DNA from: Sciurus carolinensis
Lineage: Eukaryota > Chordata > Mammalia > Rodentia > Sciuridae
Assembly: GCF_902686445.1 (NCBI RefSeq)
Contig: NC_062217.1
Span: 81,797,258 to 81,861,257, forward strand
Direction of reading: 5' to 3'
DNA length: 64,000 nucleotides
This document shows positions 41,246 to 53,894 of this stretch, piece after piece. The position numbers were made by a program, and so were the translations under genes. Every line of letters starts with the position of its first letter. The stretch's first letter is position 1. The notes under the pieces were generated by a model, which was not told the origin of the DNA, ran no database searches, and saw only the letters and a program-made list of their open reading frames with translations.

Positions 41246-41805
41246 TCAAAAAAGAACAAAACAAAAAGTTTTAACAATTTCACAACCAGTTTGTAAAATA
41301 ATGTTTCAAAACTCAGGACAAGGAAATTGCAGTGTGGACCTTCTCTTACAGAGTTATATTTTGTAGAAAGGCACACCTGATCAGAAAATCTTCCAATGTG
41401 ATCTCTGTGTTCAAACTCTGATATACATGTGGTTGCTTAGTTTCCACACAGTGTAAGCAGGGACATCTGCCCCCCATCTATAACAACACACATGTACCTA
41501 ATAGTTCAACATGTCCCTCAGTGGATACGCACCACTGATGTTGTATGCTGCAACCATACCTAAACATTCCATACCTTCTATGCACCCATTAGTTGACCAC
41601 CTTTGCTCACATTTTGCTTCAGTTGGGTCATCCTCTCCCTTCCACCTTACAAGCCTCTCCACAAATAAACTCTTTCCCATCTTATCTTCCCATGTCTTAT
41701 ATATCCCATTAAATCTGGTCAAATTCATAATGACTGTTCATTCTTCAAACCCACAGTATGGTGTTTATCCCTACGTCCATGTAAGGTCTGTTTTAATTCA
41801 TAACA

Positions 41806-42122
41806 TACACCTCTACAACCATGGGTTCTGCATCCATGGATTTAACCAACCACAGATCAAAAATATCTGAAAAAAGAAATTTGCATCTGAACTGAACATG
41901 ACATTTTTCCTTGTTGTTATTCCCTAAACATTACAGTATAACAGTTATTTACATAGCATTTTCATTGTGATAGTATAAGTCATCTAGAAATGATTTAACG
42001 TATACAGGAAGATGTATGTAGTTTCACTGCAAATACTATGCCATTTTATATGAGGGACTTGCACATCCACAGATTTTGGTGTCTAGAGGGAGACCCTGAA
42101 ACCAATCCTCCACAGATACCAA
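41806..42122. mobile_element. MER2-like DNA transposon fossil
   Basis: ACAACCATGGGTTCTGCATCCATGGATTTAACCAACCACAG at one end, CATTACAGTATAACAGTTATTTACATAGCATTTTCATTGT inside and ACCCTGAAACCAATCCTCCACAGATACCAAG at the other, parallel to the copies at 8683 and 27343. Confidence 0.7.
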
Positions 42123-42359
42123 GAAATGGCTACATCTATTTCTCTTGCTCCAGAACAGATTATGGAAACAGTAAGGATGTTCACTTCATCTCCATATGTT
42201 CCCTAGCACAGAGTGCAACAGAGTCAGTGAACAATAACATAAACTAAAGACAGAAACTGAGAACCTAAGAGGTAAAATGAAACATAACTACATAGACCGT
42301 CTACAGGTTTATTCAAGTACCTACTTAAAAATTAAAAGAAGGAAAGAAAATCAAGTACC

Positions 42360-43070
42360 TCCTTGATGCCTAGATCACCATGTAAAAGCATGAGTGTGAG
42401 TCCATCCTTAATTGAAATATATTCTAGTGAGATTATCTACCAGGTTCCAAATGCACAACAAATTAGAAGCATCAAAATAGAAGGACAAAGGGCTCAGGAG
42501 AAAGCATATGCCAGAGGCATGTGTACTACCACTAATACCCGATGCAACCAGTCCCAGAAAGACAAAATAAAACCAAAGTTGACAACTCAAAAAAATACAG
42601 CAGATTGAGGTCATATGATGGAGCAAGAAATGGCCCCATGTAGCACGCCACCACCTCAGAGAAAATCTTCCCCTGGTACAACAGCCTGGTATTTCACGAT
42701 TCATGGTGATCACAGTTGTCCTTAAAAAATCGTTGTTGGCCTTCTGCCTAGGAGCTCAAGATGTATGATAAAGTATATGAAGATCATTTTGAAAATGATT
42801 CAAACTTTAAAAATCTGACCCTTAAAGAGATATCACTAAATTAGCTGAAAGTGCTTGCATGGATGGAGCCCCTCTTCCCAATGGTGTACTGGGATGTCAT
42901 TGCAAAATTCTGCCAGACAGAATAAACTAGCTAATATTATGCACATCAAAGAACAGGAAAAACATGTTAAACTTCTGTGCAAAAGAGCTCACAGTAGAGG
43001 ACAAAGTCAAATGGAACCCCTGATTTCTTTTTGGTCGTTCTGACCACTGAAATAAAGCAACTAACATTAG
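42360..43070 (+). pseudogene. Possible decayed processed pseudogene, parent unknown
   Basis: An intron-like stretch of moderately balanced composition carrying several short plus-strand open pieces in different frames: 42363-42608, an uninterrupted piece from about 42616 (MMEQEMAPCSTPPPQRK) to about 42720, and MYDKVYEDHFENDSNFKN near 42758. An AATAAA is near 43051. I recognise no parent protein and see no poly(A) tail or target duplication. It may equally be chance reading in non-coding DNA. Confidence 0.2.
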
Positions 43071-43183
43071 TAGGAAAGGAAGCAGGAAAGTTCACACATT
43101 CTTAGATAAGACAATAGAAAGTATTGTGCAAGGTAATTTGACTATAACACTTGAACCTGGAAGTCCATTTGCATGGCACATGT

Positions 43184-43224
43184 GCACGCACACACACAGA
43201 CACACACAGACACACACACACACA
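43184..43224. repeat. (CA)n microsatellite
   Basis: About 40 bp of CA repeat with GA interruptions (CACACAGACACACACAGACA). Confidence 0.9.
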
Positions 43225-43452
43225 GTTGGCACATGGCTCCTTCTAGGTGTAAACATTTTCCTCTTTAGTCAAAGGCTGAGCATGCACATGTCTCTAAATA
43301 TCATGAAAGTGGAGAGCTGGTGAGGAACAGAATCCAGGAAAACAAAGACAAGGGTATAGAGGTGGGGAAGGGAAGTACACACTTACTTTTACTCTCCTAG
43401 AGTACAAATGTTTTCATCTGAGATAGAATCATCATAATCAAAAATTGAGAGA

Positions 43453-43550
43453 AGGGCTGAGACTGTAGCTCAGTAGCAGAACACTAGCCTAGCATGTGTG
43501 AGGCAGTGGGTTCCATCTTTTAGCACTGCATAAAAATAAACAAATAAAAT
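43453..43550 (+). mobile_element. ID-type SINE
   Basis: AGGGCTGAGACTGTAGCTCAGTAGCAGAACACTAGCCTAGCATGTGTGAGGCAGTGGGTTCCATC with tail AAAATAAACAAATAAAATAAA. Confidence 0.8.
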
Positions 43551-43682
43551 AAAGGTATTCTGTTCATCTACAACTACAAAAAATTTTAAATATTTTTAAA
43601 AATTAAAAATATAATTGAGAGAAAATTCATCCAAGAGAGGGTTACTGTGTGGCATTAACATAAAATAATTACCCAAATATAC

Positions 43683-43800
43683 ATTTGTCCCTCAGTAGCC
43701 AGAGGGGTTTGTTCTAGTAACCCCTGCAGAGACCACAAACCAGCTCCCCAGTAACGACAATGCTGAAGGTGCAAAGACCCCAGTTTGAGTACTGCGAGTT
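43683..43800. mobile_element. MER2-like DNA transposon fragment
   Basis: TTTGTCCCTCAGTAGCCAGA and GGTTTGTTCTAGTAACCCCTGCAGAGACCACAAACC resemble the MER2 terminus (GTCCCTCGGTATCC...GGTTCCAGGACCCC). Partial and diverged. Confidence 0.45.
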
Positions 43801-44287
43801 GAGAGCAGGTCCTGGGGAGGTAAAGGTGTTCAAATTTCCTATTTGAATTCAGTCCAGTAGTTGAATCTTACACTACAGGATCTTATACTGTAAGATGTAA
43901 TAAGATAGGAGGGTTAAATTGCAGAATGAAGAAGATTCCTAGCAGGCTGGTTTGTTCACCCTGATGAATCATGACTAAGTCACCCCCCAAAGATTCCCAC
44001 CCATGCACAAGTCAGCTTCCTCACTCCTGCACAGCTGTTCACAGCAAGGAACACATGGCTGCATGTGAGTATGAGGCATTTGGCACGTGTTAGAGCTGGG
44101 GAAGAATTGGGGAGAAGTGACCCTATGGAAACAGAACATCTCCTGTGGTTTACTCAGTCTCCGCCTAACTGTCTGTTAGACCACTAACAGACACAAAGAA
44201 TGGCAGCGCTACCACAAATCCATTCATCCATCTATCTCCCCATCCATCATCCCTCCATCCTTCAACAGATATTTGTCTTTGTAGGAG

Positions 44288-44365
44288 AGGTGTGTTGGGG
44301 CTGAAGCCAAAGCCTCAACATGCTAAGCAAGTGCTACCCCACTGAGCTGTACTCTAGTCCATTCA
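44288..44365 (-). mobile_element. ID-type SINE, antisense
   Basis: The reverse complement reads GACTAGAGTACAGCTCAGTG GGGTAGCACTTGCTTAGCATGTTGAGGC, the ID A-box half. The B-box half is degraded. Confidence 0.6.
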
Positions 44366-44900
44366 GTAGATAGACGCTGAGCCCCAACTGTGCACTAAGC
44401 ATCGTGCTGGGCCCTGCAATGCTGCAGGAAACTGAGTGGTCAAAAATCACACCCTCGGGAAGACTGTATTCTGAATGAGAAGTTTGATTTTTTTTTTTTT
44501 TTAATGAGTAAAGCACATGAAAGCACAGACAGCAATAAGTAGCATAAAGGGAGGCATGGCTTGGAATGAGAATACAGATGGGGGTCAGGTAGAGTTTCCT
44601 TCAGTAGCCTGATCAGGGAGTTTCACAGAGGTGTCCTGGAGTTAGGCCCTGGAAGAAGTGGAATGAGCCACATGGTTGCAGAGAAGAGCTTGCAGAGGGA
44701 GGGAAGAGCCAGTGCCCAAGTGTTTAGATGGGACAGTTCCCATGTTCCTCCGGTTGGAAGGCTGGTGGGAAGGCCAATTTGGGTGAACAAATGTGGAAGA
44801 GCATGAAGAGCACAGGAATTGAAGTGACAAGGGCCAACACAAAGGTCCTAGTAGCTCATGTTCACATGCAGCTTTTTTTTCTCCAGGAACAGAAAGCTTT
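44366..44900 (+). repeat. Ancient mammalian repeat-like segment
   Basis: GAGCCCCAACTGTGCACTAAGCATCGTGCTGGGCCCTGCAATGCTGC and later AGAAGAGCTTGCAGAGGGAGGGAAGAGCCAGTGCCCAAG resemble an old, widespread mammalian interspersed repeat. I cannot name the family with confidence. A poly(T) at 44489-44502 interrupts it. Confidence 0.35.
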
Positions 44901-46127
44901 AGAAGGTTCTAAGGAGAGGACAAGATTCAGCAATTACATCAATCTGCAAACCCCTCCTGTGAGGAGCCTTGCTCATCAGGGCTGGAACAGTTATGTCTAC
45001 GTTGCACATGCTCCTCTTGGAGACTCTTAGGATTTGGCAAGTATGGGAAACAACTGATTAGAAAACAGGGCCTGGCCAAAATATGGGCCTGGGCCTATCT
45101 GACTTCACAAATCATGAAGAACTTCAGGAGTCTGAACTCCAGAATGCAGCAGAAAGCAAGAACCCACACATGATGCTGGATCTGATTTTCCAGCAATGAG
45201 AAAAACTGAAGTTGACAACTGTTCTCCAGAGGCAAATATAGATTTTAGTAGCTGCTCAAAGTGTAAATTCCCCTTAAAGTAAGCATCCAGGAACACAGAA
45301 ACTAAACTGGCTTAACACTCATCTTCAAAATGTGAACAGTAAACCCACATCAGCATGCAAAGACAGTCAGAAGCCACCCCCTCATTCTTCTGTGTTACAT
45401 TTTGAAGTACATTTCTTGTATCTGCCCAACAGAGAGGAAATATTCAATATTTACTGAAAGAGCAAAAGGACTCTTTTAAACCTCTCCACAGATGCTGACT
45501 TCATGTTCTGGAAGGCCTGCATTCTACCCACCTCCCTGTAAGATACCATTCCTCTTTCTCCTTTTGAATATTCACTCCACAAGGAATTCTGAATTACTGC
45601 AAGTTGAAGATAAGAAGGTTTACACTAAATATCCTAAGAAGGTTGCTCATGTCTGTATAAGTAGCTTAATTCATTTATCCCTTAGGAGTACATTAAACCA
45701 AAACCACAATTGAGAACAAGAACAAGACTACTAAAAGCAAGGTCCTCCTCTGTGGTCCTCTGCTGCATCTATGAATGACAGACGTCACCTGCACCTCTGG
45801 GAGTCATCCAAGAGGACATCTCAGTGGACTGCAAAACCCATGGCCGTCCCCATCTAGCACTGACTCCTGCGGCTTTGCCAAACATCCCTCCCAAATCATA
45901 TTCTGTAAATTTCTTCAAATACAAGAATTCCTACCAATAAACAAGGTCCATCAATGTTAGAATATTAAGATATGACCACCTTCCCCAAAATTTTCACTTG
46001 CTTTTACTAAACTACTGAAATCTCATCAGTTACAAATAAAAGGCCAATAAATTCATTTGAGAATATTAACATTTTATTTTCCAATTTTTTTTGTTGTTGT
46101 TGTTCGAGTAACCAGACCAATGTGGGT
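44901..46127. other. Intron, no confident feature
   Basis: Several short open frames on both strands, none with recognisable domains. No repeat identified with confidence. Confidence 0.35.
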
Positions 46128-46260
46128 TTTTTGTTCCACATTTTTTATTGGTAATTGTAGTTGTACATAATGATGGAATCTGTTGTTACATACATGCACA
46201 CAACATAGCAACATAATTTGGCCAAAGCCACTCCCCAGCACTTCCCCTCTCCTTCCCTGT
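46128..46260 (-). mobile_element. L1 3'-end fragment, antisense
   Basis: TTTTTTATTGGTAATTGTAGTTGTACATAATGATGGAATCTGTTGTTACATACATGC is the reverse complement of a rodent-type L1 tail, followed by CCACTCCCCAGCACTTCCCC (the G-rich tract side). Confidence 0.6.
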
Positions 46261-47077
46261 TATTTTCCTGTTTCTTAGTCCCCAGTAAGAAACAAAGCAC
46301 CAGCTACTGCCTTATCTCATAGTCTGTTCCCAGAATGTACTAATTAAACCTGGGCCAATTCTATAACTCTGTAAGTCTTTATAGCTCCTTAATATAGTTT
46401 ACATAGGCTCAGTCTATTCATTATAAAACACATCCAATAAGAAAAATGGGGGGGTTATTGCTGATTAATCATCTTATAATACATCTTTGATCATAAGTTC
46501 CTAAAGCAGAGACTACCCCTATAATTTCTGGTAAATAATAGCATGAATGCCCTGTTCCTATCTGATTTCCAAATCTGTCCTATTAACTCAATGCATTATT
46601 CAAGAAATAACTCTGGACGTGAAATGCTTTACCTCAACACTTCCTTGGAAAAATGAGTTGAGAAGAAGATAACATCTTGATCACTGAGCACTCTGCCAGG
46701 CAAATCTTCTAGTGTGTCTTGGATAACCAGTTCTAAATGTGAGACATTGGCTATTTATAGCTAATATCTTTAGATGTGACACCACTGAAAAGAAGGTTTT
46801 GCTCAAGTGCTTTACAAGAAAATGAGAACTTTATGGTATAAAATTGAATAGACATGAGATTTACTTCATTTTGCCCTGCCAGGTTCAAATGATCATTATA
46901 ATCGAGGATCCTTTTCAATAAGGAATCTATTTTCAACAAAAAGAAACAAGATACATTTGCTATGAAAATATCTGACATAAGGGTCAACAAGGACAGGGAT
47001 CATCCCAGTTCAGGCTCGATTTTGCCAATATCTCAAAAAAAGAGCAAACAGACCAAGGGATGAAATTCTAACACAGA

Positions 47078-47300
47078 TTGAGCATCCCTAACAGGAAAAT
47101 CCAAATTCAGAAATGCCGCAAAATCTGAAACTTTTTAAGCATCAACATAATACTCAAAAAGTTTCGGATTTTGGAGGATTTTGGACTTTGAATTTTTGAA
47201 TTAGGGATGATCAATTGATAAAGTTAAGGCAGATATTCCAAAATCCAAAAAACTTTGAAACTGGAAACACCTCTGGTCTCAAGCATTTGAATAAGGGACA
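47078..47300. mobile_element. Tigger-type DNA transposon fossil
   Basis: GATTGAGCATCCCTAACAGG, GAAATGCCGCAAAATCTGAAAC, GGATTTTGGAGGATTTTGG and the mirror-image end AAATCCAAAAAACTTTGAAAC...AATAAGGGACA form inverted halves like the element at 26786-26945. Confidence 0.6.
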
Positions 47301-48239
47301 AACATACTGCATTTAATTACATGACCTTTGGCCCTTCGTTCAGAATTTAATGTTTTTTTCCCCAAGGATAGGGAAGTAAATCTTACCAAAAAGAAAGGTT
47401 TCATGCTATTGTAGTGCTGACATGCCACCGATTAGACAAGGTGGGACAGAACTCTAAAACTGGCTCCCCAAGCAGAAGTGCCTTCACCTACTGCTGGTAC
47501 TTCATACTTCTCTGCTCCCAGTCAGGAAGGCTGAACATCACTAGTTAGGAGGGGACCTAGTGTCAGAACTGGCACTTTCTAAGCACACAGGGTTAAGGGA
47601 CTACCACACAGAACAAGATCCTGATGGAAAAGCAAGAGAGGGGTGCACACAAGTTGGGAAAAGAGAAGGAGGGGAGGAAACCAGCACATAGTGATCTCCC
47701 ATGTGGAAAGCACAAATGTTTGAGGGCTAGGCAGAAAGCAAGATCTGTGAGTCCTCCCTGTTTCAAGAAGTCAAAGGAGTTTATAAAGATGGCAAAATCT
47801 GAGGTAAGCTATGTTTTATTTTTCTGAATTTCACACACAATAGTCAAGTTTCATGCAAATGTATATAGTTCCAACTGAAGTATTCCTGTTTATCATGCAA
47901 ATACAGGAAAATGCACAGGAAAGCCTGTAGTTCAAAATTTCATAAGTGAAAATATCCATGTAGTCATCTAACTGAAAGTTAACATAGAAACATGAGGCAA
48001 CTAAGTCTGTACATGTGGGATTCTAATGGCATAAAGGTCCAGCTAGTCTAAGATTCACAGTTGCAAAATGAATACACATTTACCACTTGCAGTTACCAGG
48101 ACACCAGAAAATAACAGAAAGGAAAGTAAGAACATATAGTCACATTTTTAAAAGCTGGAAATGGAATTGTCAGCAAATGAGATTATTGTTTATGTTTGTT
48201 TGTCTGTCTTTTCTAAAATAGACTCCTTTCTGGTTTTTG

Positions 48240-48240
48240 C

Positions 48241-48271
<31 letters not shown>
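48240..48271. repeat. Poly(A) run of 30
   Basis: An uninterrupted A tract of 30 bases (48242-48271) with no obvious SINE or L1 body directly upstream. Confidence 0.9.
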
Positions 48272-48273
<2 letters not shown>

Positions 48274-48469
48274 TTGAGCATGCCTCCTAGATGCCTTCTC
48301 AGTGTGAGCTGCTATAAGAGAGTAGCTCACAGGGGCTGTAGCCTGCAGAGGAGCCATGGTCTGAGCAGCAGGAAGAACAAGCTCTACCTTCACAACCGTT
48401 TTCTGAGAAGATATGCTGATCCATCTTTTAAAAGAGTAATTCAGTTCTAATAAGAGCATCATTGTATTA

Positions 48470-48960
48470 GGTCAGGGTCCTCCAGAGAAACAGAACCAAC
48501 AGGAGCTGTGCATGTACGTATGTACACACACACACACACACAGAGGTTTAGTATACGGAACTGGTTCACACAACTAAAATGTCTGACAAGCTCTAACATC
48601 AGCAGGATGAATTGGCAAGTCATAGACCCATGAGACCCAATTGTATAGCTCTAGTCCAAAGGTTAACAGGCTCAAAATGCAGAAGAACCAATGTTTCAGT
48701 TCAAGTCCAAAGGCTGGAAAAAAGCCAGCATTCCAGTTTGAAGGTTCATGGACAGGAGGAATCTCTCTTACTTGGGGAAGGATCAGACTTTTGGTTCGGA
48801 TCAGACTTTTGGTTCTGCTCAGACTTTGGGCAAGGTGATTTGCTTTACTCCATCTATTATTTCACATGTTAATCTCATTCAGAATTATTCAGAAGCAAAT
48901 TATTCTCAAGGAAACAAAGAATAATGTTTGACTACATATCTGGGCACCCCGTGACTCAAG
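48470..48960 (+). repeat. Ancient interspersed repeat with (CA)n inside
   Basis: TATTAGGTCAGGGTCCTCCAGAGAAACAGAACCAACAGGA at the start, a CA run at 48519-48541, TACGGAACTGGTTCACACAAC, TTAATCTCATTCAGAATTATTCAGAAG and ATAATGTTTGACTACATATCTGGGCACCCCGTGACTCAAG at the end. This is a familiar mammalian repeat end; I do not assign a family. Confidence 0.5.
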
Positions 48961-48987
48961 TTAACACATGAAATTAACTGACCGAAG

Positions 48988-49115
48988 GCTAGGGGTGTGA
49001 CTCAGAGGTAGGGGGTGTGGCTCTAAGGTAGATCACTTGCCTAGCATGTGCACGGCCCTGGGTTCTGTCCCCAGCACTGCAAAAATAAATAGATAAATAA
49101 ATAAATAAGTTAAAT
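48988..49115 (+). mobile_element. ID-type SINE with duplicated A-box region
   Basis: GGGGTGTGACTCAGAGGTAG (48992-49011) is immediately followed by the near copy GGGGTGTGGCTCTAAGGTAG (49012-49031). Then comes the normal body ATCACTTGCCTAGCATGTGCACGGCCCTGGGTTCTGTCCCCAGCACTGC and a (TAAA)n tail. The 20-bp tandem duplication covers the pol III A-box area. Confidence 0.85.
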
Positions 49116-50930
49116 ATTAAAATATAAAATCAACCACCATCATCACATATCTGGCAGGACGAAGGAAGGCCCAAACTCAGTGTGCCAGGGATAATGGGTG
49201 GATATGGACAGAGAGGGGGGTGGCTTCAGCCTACAGAGCTGAAGAGACTCATGAGTTGGAGACAGGATAGATGGAGAACAGTCTGAGTGAAAGGAAGTAT
49301 TTAAAGTCTACACACAGGGGAGCTGATCCCGGATATCAGGGGTAAGAGTCTGGAGAAACTACATGAGAGGAACTAGAAAGGGCTAAAAGCAAAAGACCTA
49401 ATAAAAGAACTCCGCTGCTCTCCCACAGGTCCCGGGTGGCTGGCTGCACAGAAACTCACCCACCAGGCTGCTCGCCCAGGGAGAGGGGCGTTCCCAAGGG
49501 CAACCACACAAACAGCTCTCTACATGCCTGTGTGTATGAGTCCTTCCCCTGGAACACTTTTTAAAATGCTAATATCCTCAGTTATAAGGCAAAGACACAT
49601 TCACATAAAACAAGACCCTATTTCTTAAAAGAAATAGATTAACAGAGCTACTGGGAATTTGAAGCATTCTGGACTAATTAAAAGAAGGCAATAAAAGGGA
49701 TGGGAAATACAGGTGAGAAAATTTCACAGAAAGTAAAACAAAACAAAACAAGCTAAAAGTAAAAGAGACCTAACAATACCAATGTGAGAGCCAGCAACTA
49801 ACCATTATGAGTTCCCACAAAAACCAAAGAGAGAAAAGACTAGAAAATTACACAGAAAGAGTTCAAAATGGTTACCTTTGGAGAACAGGACCAGAACGGG
49901 AGAGATGGGGCTACAGATTGTTGATTTTTCACAATAAGCTCTTCTAATTATTTGAAATTTTAACTACACTCATGAGTTATTCTAATAATAATTTAATATT
50001 ATAAATAAAAATTAGTACCCAAATATAACTATCAAAGGACAGTCTGTTCTTTTAGCTAATTTTAGGAATGGTCATACATAAGGAACTGTTTATTAGAACA
50101 TGAAATTAGGCTAAATACCCAATTTGTTCTTCTACTACTTCCCACCACAAAAATATCTAATAACTACCCATATCTGATGCCACTCCCCACATTCACTTCC
50201 TTTGGCCAGAAACAAGTGAGTCCCAGGTTGTGGATAAAAGGAGGGGAAGTTCTAACTTGCCCCATAAGAGTCTAACAAGAAGCAACACTAGTACAGCACT
50301 CAGGGTACATAATTTTAATGAATTCCTTTGAGATTTTCCTTTGAGATGAGCAGTCTGGCTTTCAGCATAGGAATCTCTGCCCTATAACTCAACCCACAGG
50401 GAAATTGAGAGCAGAGCTCTTGCCCTTTAAATCGAAATCACTGTATTCTGAAGGGCAGTCGCATTTATTAAGTTCTCTGGCTTCCTTTAATCCTTCGCCA
50501 AATTCCTAGAACATCTCTTCCTTTCTTCAAACCACATCCTTCGCCTCTTTTGAGCCAACAGCCCAAGGGGTCATCTTCTCTATCAAGCTTTTCCCTATTT
50601 ATGTCTTCCCAAAGTGTTCATCCATCCATCCATTTTGACATTGTATGTGTGTGCACATGTGTGTGACAGAGAGAAAGACAGAGAATGAAACAGATTGAAA
50701 AGAAAGCAGTTTCTTCTCTTATACGTTGAGTTCTAATCTGACCACATCAAATATTTGTTCTCTTTAACCCTCTCAAGCTCACTGTACACCCCAGATCAGC
50801 AGCACAGTGCCCTCTGCTGGCCAGACAGCATAGCAGCGCTTTCTTCAAGGTGAACAACATTGGAGCAGCAGGCATCAGACCCTGGAAGTTCAAGTTCTTC
50901 AGCAATTATTTAACACAAATCCTCAGAGAA
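49116..50930. other. Intron, no confident feature
   Basis: Unremarkable intronic DNA. An AT-rich stretch lies at 49940-50010. No exon, RNA gene or clear transposon seen. Confidence 0.4.
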
Positions 50931-50934
50931 TTGA

Positions 50935-51110
50935 TGCTTACTTATTTACTTATTTCATTAGAGCATTACAGTCATACATGGTAGTTGATTCATCCCTTTG
51001 TGATTCATCCCTTTGAAATTATACATGCATGGAATTTGGTGCTTTATTGCACTTGGTTCTTGTGTATTCATTCACTTGTGGTCATTTCATATAAAAAACA
51101 AAGTACTATA
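50935..51110 (-). mobile_element. Possible antisense L1 3' fragment
   Basis: TTAGAGCATTACAGTCATACATGGTAGTTGATTCATCCCTTTG resembles a reversed rodent L1 tail. The TGATTCATCCCTTTG unit is repeated in tandem (near 50986 and 51001). Weak. Confidence 0.35.
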
Positions 51111-51166
51111 GATCATTACTGACAAATTCTAAAATTTTTTTTATTTGATCTTTCCATTTGGTTTAC

Positions 51167-51171
<5 letters not shown>

Positions 51172-51207
<36 letters not shown>
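51172..51207. repeat. (TG)n microsatellite
   Basis: About 18 TG units. Confidence 0.95.
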
Positions 51208-51208
<1 letters not shown>

Positions 51209-52125
51209 TCAAAGTTTCATTAAGATTTGTGGACACTGGATGCAATTTGCATAAAATACACATAAAATTTGCAAATCTGGCCTTAAGAAAAATACAGAAT
51301 TACAAAAGCAAAACTGGACACAAAAGTGAATGTTTATTTAGAATGAAAAAAATATCACATAATACAAATTCAGGAGAGTTGAAAAATGCCACATTGCAAA
51401 CCCCAGAAAACAATATTTTTATAAACTACTTATAATACTTCCCCCCAACACATACACACACATTTTCAGTTTTATTTACTTAAGTAGCATCTTATATGAC
51501 AATTTTGTAAAGTTTTTGTTGAAAAAGTAGAAAGAAAATTCATTCTTTCCTCTAGCTATTACTAACAGATTAATTTTCACTGATCTTTTAGTAAAGTTTC
51601 TTTCGGCTTCACAACTTGTCAATAAAAATATCATTTAAATGTTTATGATAGCTGTCAAATTCAGAGAAATTTCTATTAAATTTTCTTCATAAATGAAACA
51701 AAACATGGACCATTTTTTGAAAACTAGCTTCTGGTCCCATACATTTCAACACCGTTTCTCTAATATGCCTCATATACTTTAAGTGTAAGATACCACACTG
51801 ATGTTCTGAGATTTCTAGCGATTCTATATCCTTGAATCACTTTTCCAGGCAAGGTGGTGGACAGGAGGAGCACTCTGTTACTTACACTTGGGATAGTTAA
51901 CAATTTACTTGTTCACAAAAGTGCACATCACATAAAATATCCCTACATCCAAACTAAATCTTTAATCCAACTCAACTTTTCCTTACCAAATCTCCAAAAT
52001 GTACCATCCCCAAGTCCCCTAATAGGACCAGAAAGTTGATAGAGGGAAGGTCTGCACCAACAGAGACAACATCCTTACCCAATCAAGGTTCAACTCTATT
52101 AAGTTGAAGAAAAATAAGTGACCAT

Positions 52126-52432
52126 TGCTATGATTTGAATGTGCCCCCCCCCCCCAAATTTCATGTGCTGGAAATTTAATCCCCAAAGCAACAGTGTTGA
52201 GAGGAAGGACCATTAAGAGGTGATTATGCCATGAAAGCTCTACCCTCACGGATGAACTAATGTAATGGTAAGCAATGCCTTCCACCATGTTATCGCACAG
52301 CAAGAAGGTTCTCATAGATGTAGCCCCTCCATCTTGGACCTCCCAGCCTCCAGAACCACAAGTCAAAGAAATCTCTATTCATTATAAATTACCCAGTCTG
52401 TACTATTTCATTATAGAAGCACAAACTGTACT
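52126..52432 (+). mobile_element. ERVL-MaLR-type solo LTR
   Basis: GCTATGATTTGAATGTGCCC with a run of 12 C, TCATGTGCTGGAAATTTAATCCCCAAAGCAACAGTGTTGAG, ...TTGGACCTCCCAGCCTCCAGAACC, ATAAATTACCCAGTCTGTACTATTTCATTATAGAAGCACAAACTGTACTGAGACAG. Order and ends are those of an MST/MLT-type LTR. No viral genes attached. Confidence 0.7.
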
Positions 52433-52689
52433 GAGACAGCCATGTGAACTTATTACATCATTCCTACCAAGGCCATGGAATGGGCAAATATCCTGAATTT
52501 TAAGTTCCATTAGTTTGAAGTAGATTTGCTTCTGTAGAATATATTCAGAATCTATTAAAAAAAAATCATGTGATATACACATGGTTATTTTAATAACAAC
52601 CTATATGCCCTCCCATACTTTTCTCCAAACTTACATAATCTTTCATAGACTTACATACATATTTGCACATAATCAGAGGATTGTCAGTG

Positions 52690-53110
52690 TTCCATAAAAT
52701 ACGGGGCAGTATGCCATTTTCTGAATTTTACTTTTCTCATTCAACAATATTACAAAAACTCCTTGCAAGTCAATGATATATAGTTCTAATTCATTCTTTT
52801 AATAGCTACATAATATTCTATCATTTATTCAGCCATTCTCCTGTCATGAGCATTTACTTATTTCCCTATCACAATAAACATCCATGTTCATCTGTCCATA
52901 AACACTGGTTAAGTATTAACGGAAGTTCACACTTCATTCCTGTTTCCTAAGTTTCCACCTAATGTCTTTTTCTCTTCCAAGAGAATCATTAATTATTTAT
53001 TTTAATAGATCGTAGTTTCCCAAAAGGATTTTTACACTTCACATTTCTACCAGCAATGAGTAGGAACATTCTCTATATCCATATCCCTGCCAGCCATCAA
53101 TGTTAACTAT
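52690..53110 (-). mobile_element. Ancient L1 3' fragment, antisense
   Basis: TAATAGCTACATAATATTCTATCATTTATTCAGCCATTCTCC, CACAATAAACATCCATG and CATTTCTACCAGCAATGAGTAGGAAC...CCTGCCAGCC parallel the reverse complement of the ORF2 3' end of old mammalian L1s. Compare TAATATTCCATTGTATATAT and CACCAGCAATGTATGAGTG at 32013 and 32271 in the young copy. Confidence 0.6.
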
Positions 53111-53685
53111 CTTTTATCAGTAAAAATAATGCATCATTGTTTCATCAACATGTTTTCTTGGACACACTGTCATACACATATGGCCATATGGCTTTGCTCC
53201 ATTATCACCTTCTTGCACACCGTACTCATTTTTCCACTGCTTTTTTTAAATCAATACCAAGAACTCTCGGCATTGTCTATTAATTCTATTTTTCATTACA
53301 TAGTCTTCTAGAACATGAATTTTATAATGGTACTTTCAACATACAAAGAGGTATTGGACAATGTAAATGTGCTAAAAAATATCTTAAAACACCTTCATTT
53401 AGTATTACGAAATTCTTTCCCATCCCTCAATTACATATGTAGTCTCTAAGATTTAAAGATATTTTTTATATTAGTCTTTAATCTCTGCTAGCAGATTTTC
53501 TCATATATTGAAGAATGAAAACCAATTTCGTCTTCATCTTGCAGCCATAATGTTTAATAAACAATTACCCAATTCCTCTTAACTGAGGTTAATATACTAG
53601 CATGTATTTACTTCCATGGATATCTTTATCAATTTTTATCCATTTATAGTAGTTTTATATATCTTCTAACTCTTGGTATGGTAAC

Positions 53686-53686
<1 letters not shown>

Positions 53687-53730
<44 letters not shown>

Positions 53731-53786
53731 TATATATACATATATATAATATATATATTATATATTATATATAATATATATATTCT
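53687..53786. repeat. (CT)n-(TA)n compound microsatellite
   Basis: About 40 bp of CT followed by about 60 bp of TA-rich repeat. Confidence 0.95.
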
Positions 53787-53868
53787 TTTTCAAAATCTTT
53801 ATGCATATATATAGTTACACATATTATTTGTTTATAGGTTTGTATATATGGCGTTTTATATGCTGTTT

Positions 53869-53894
53869 TGTGTGTGTGTGTGTGTGTGTGTGTA
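53869..53894. repeat. (TG)n microsatellite
   Basis: About 13 TG units, 80 bp from the preceding compound array. Confidence 0.95.
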
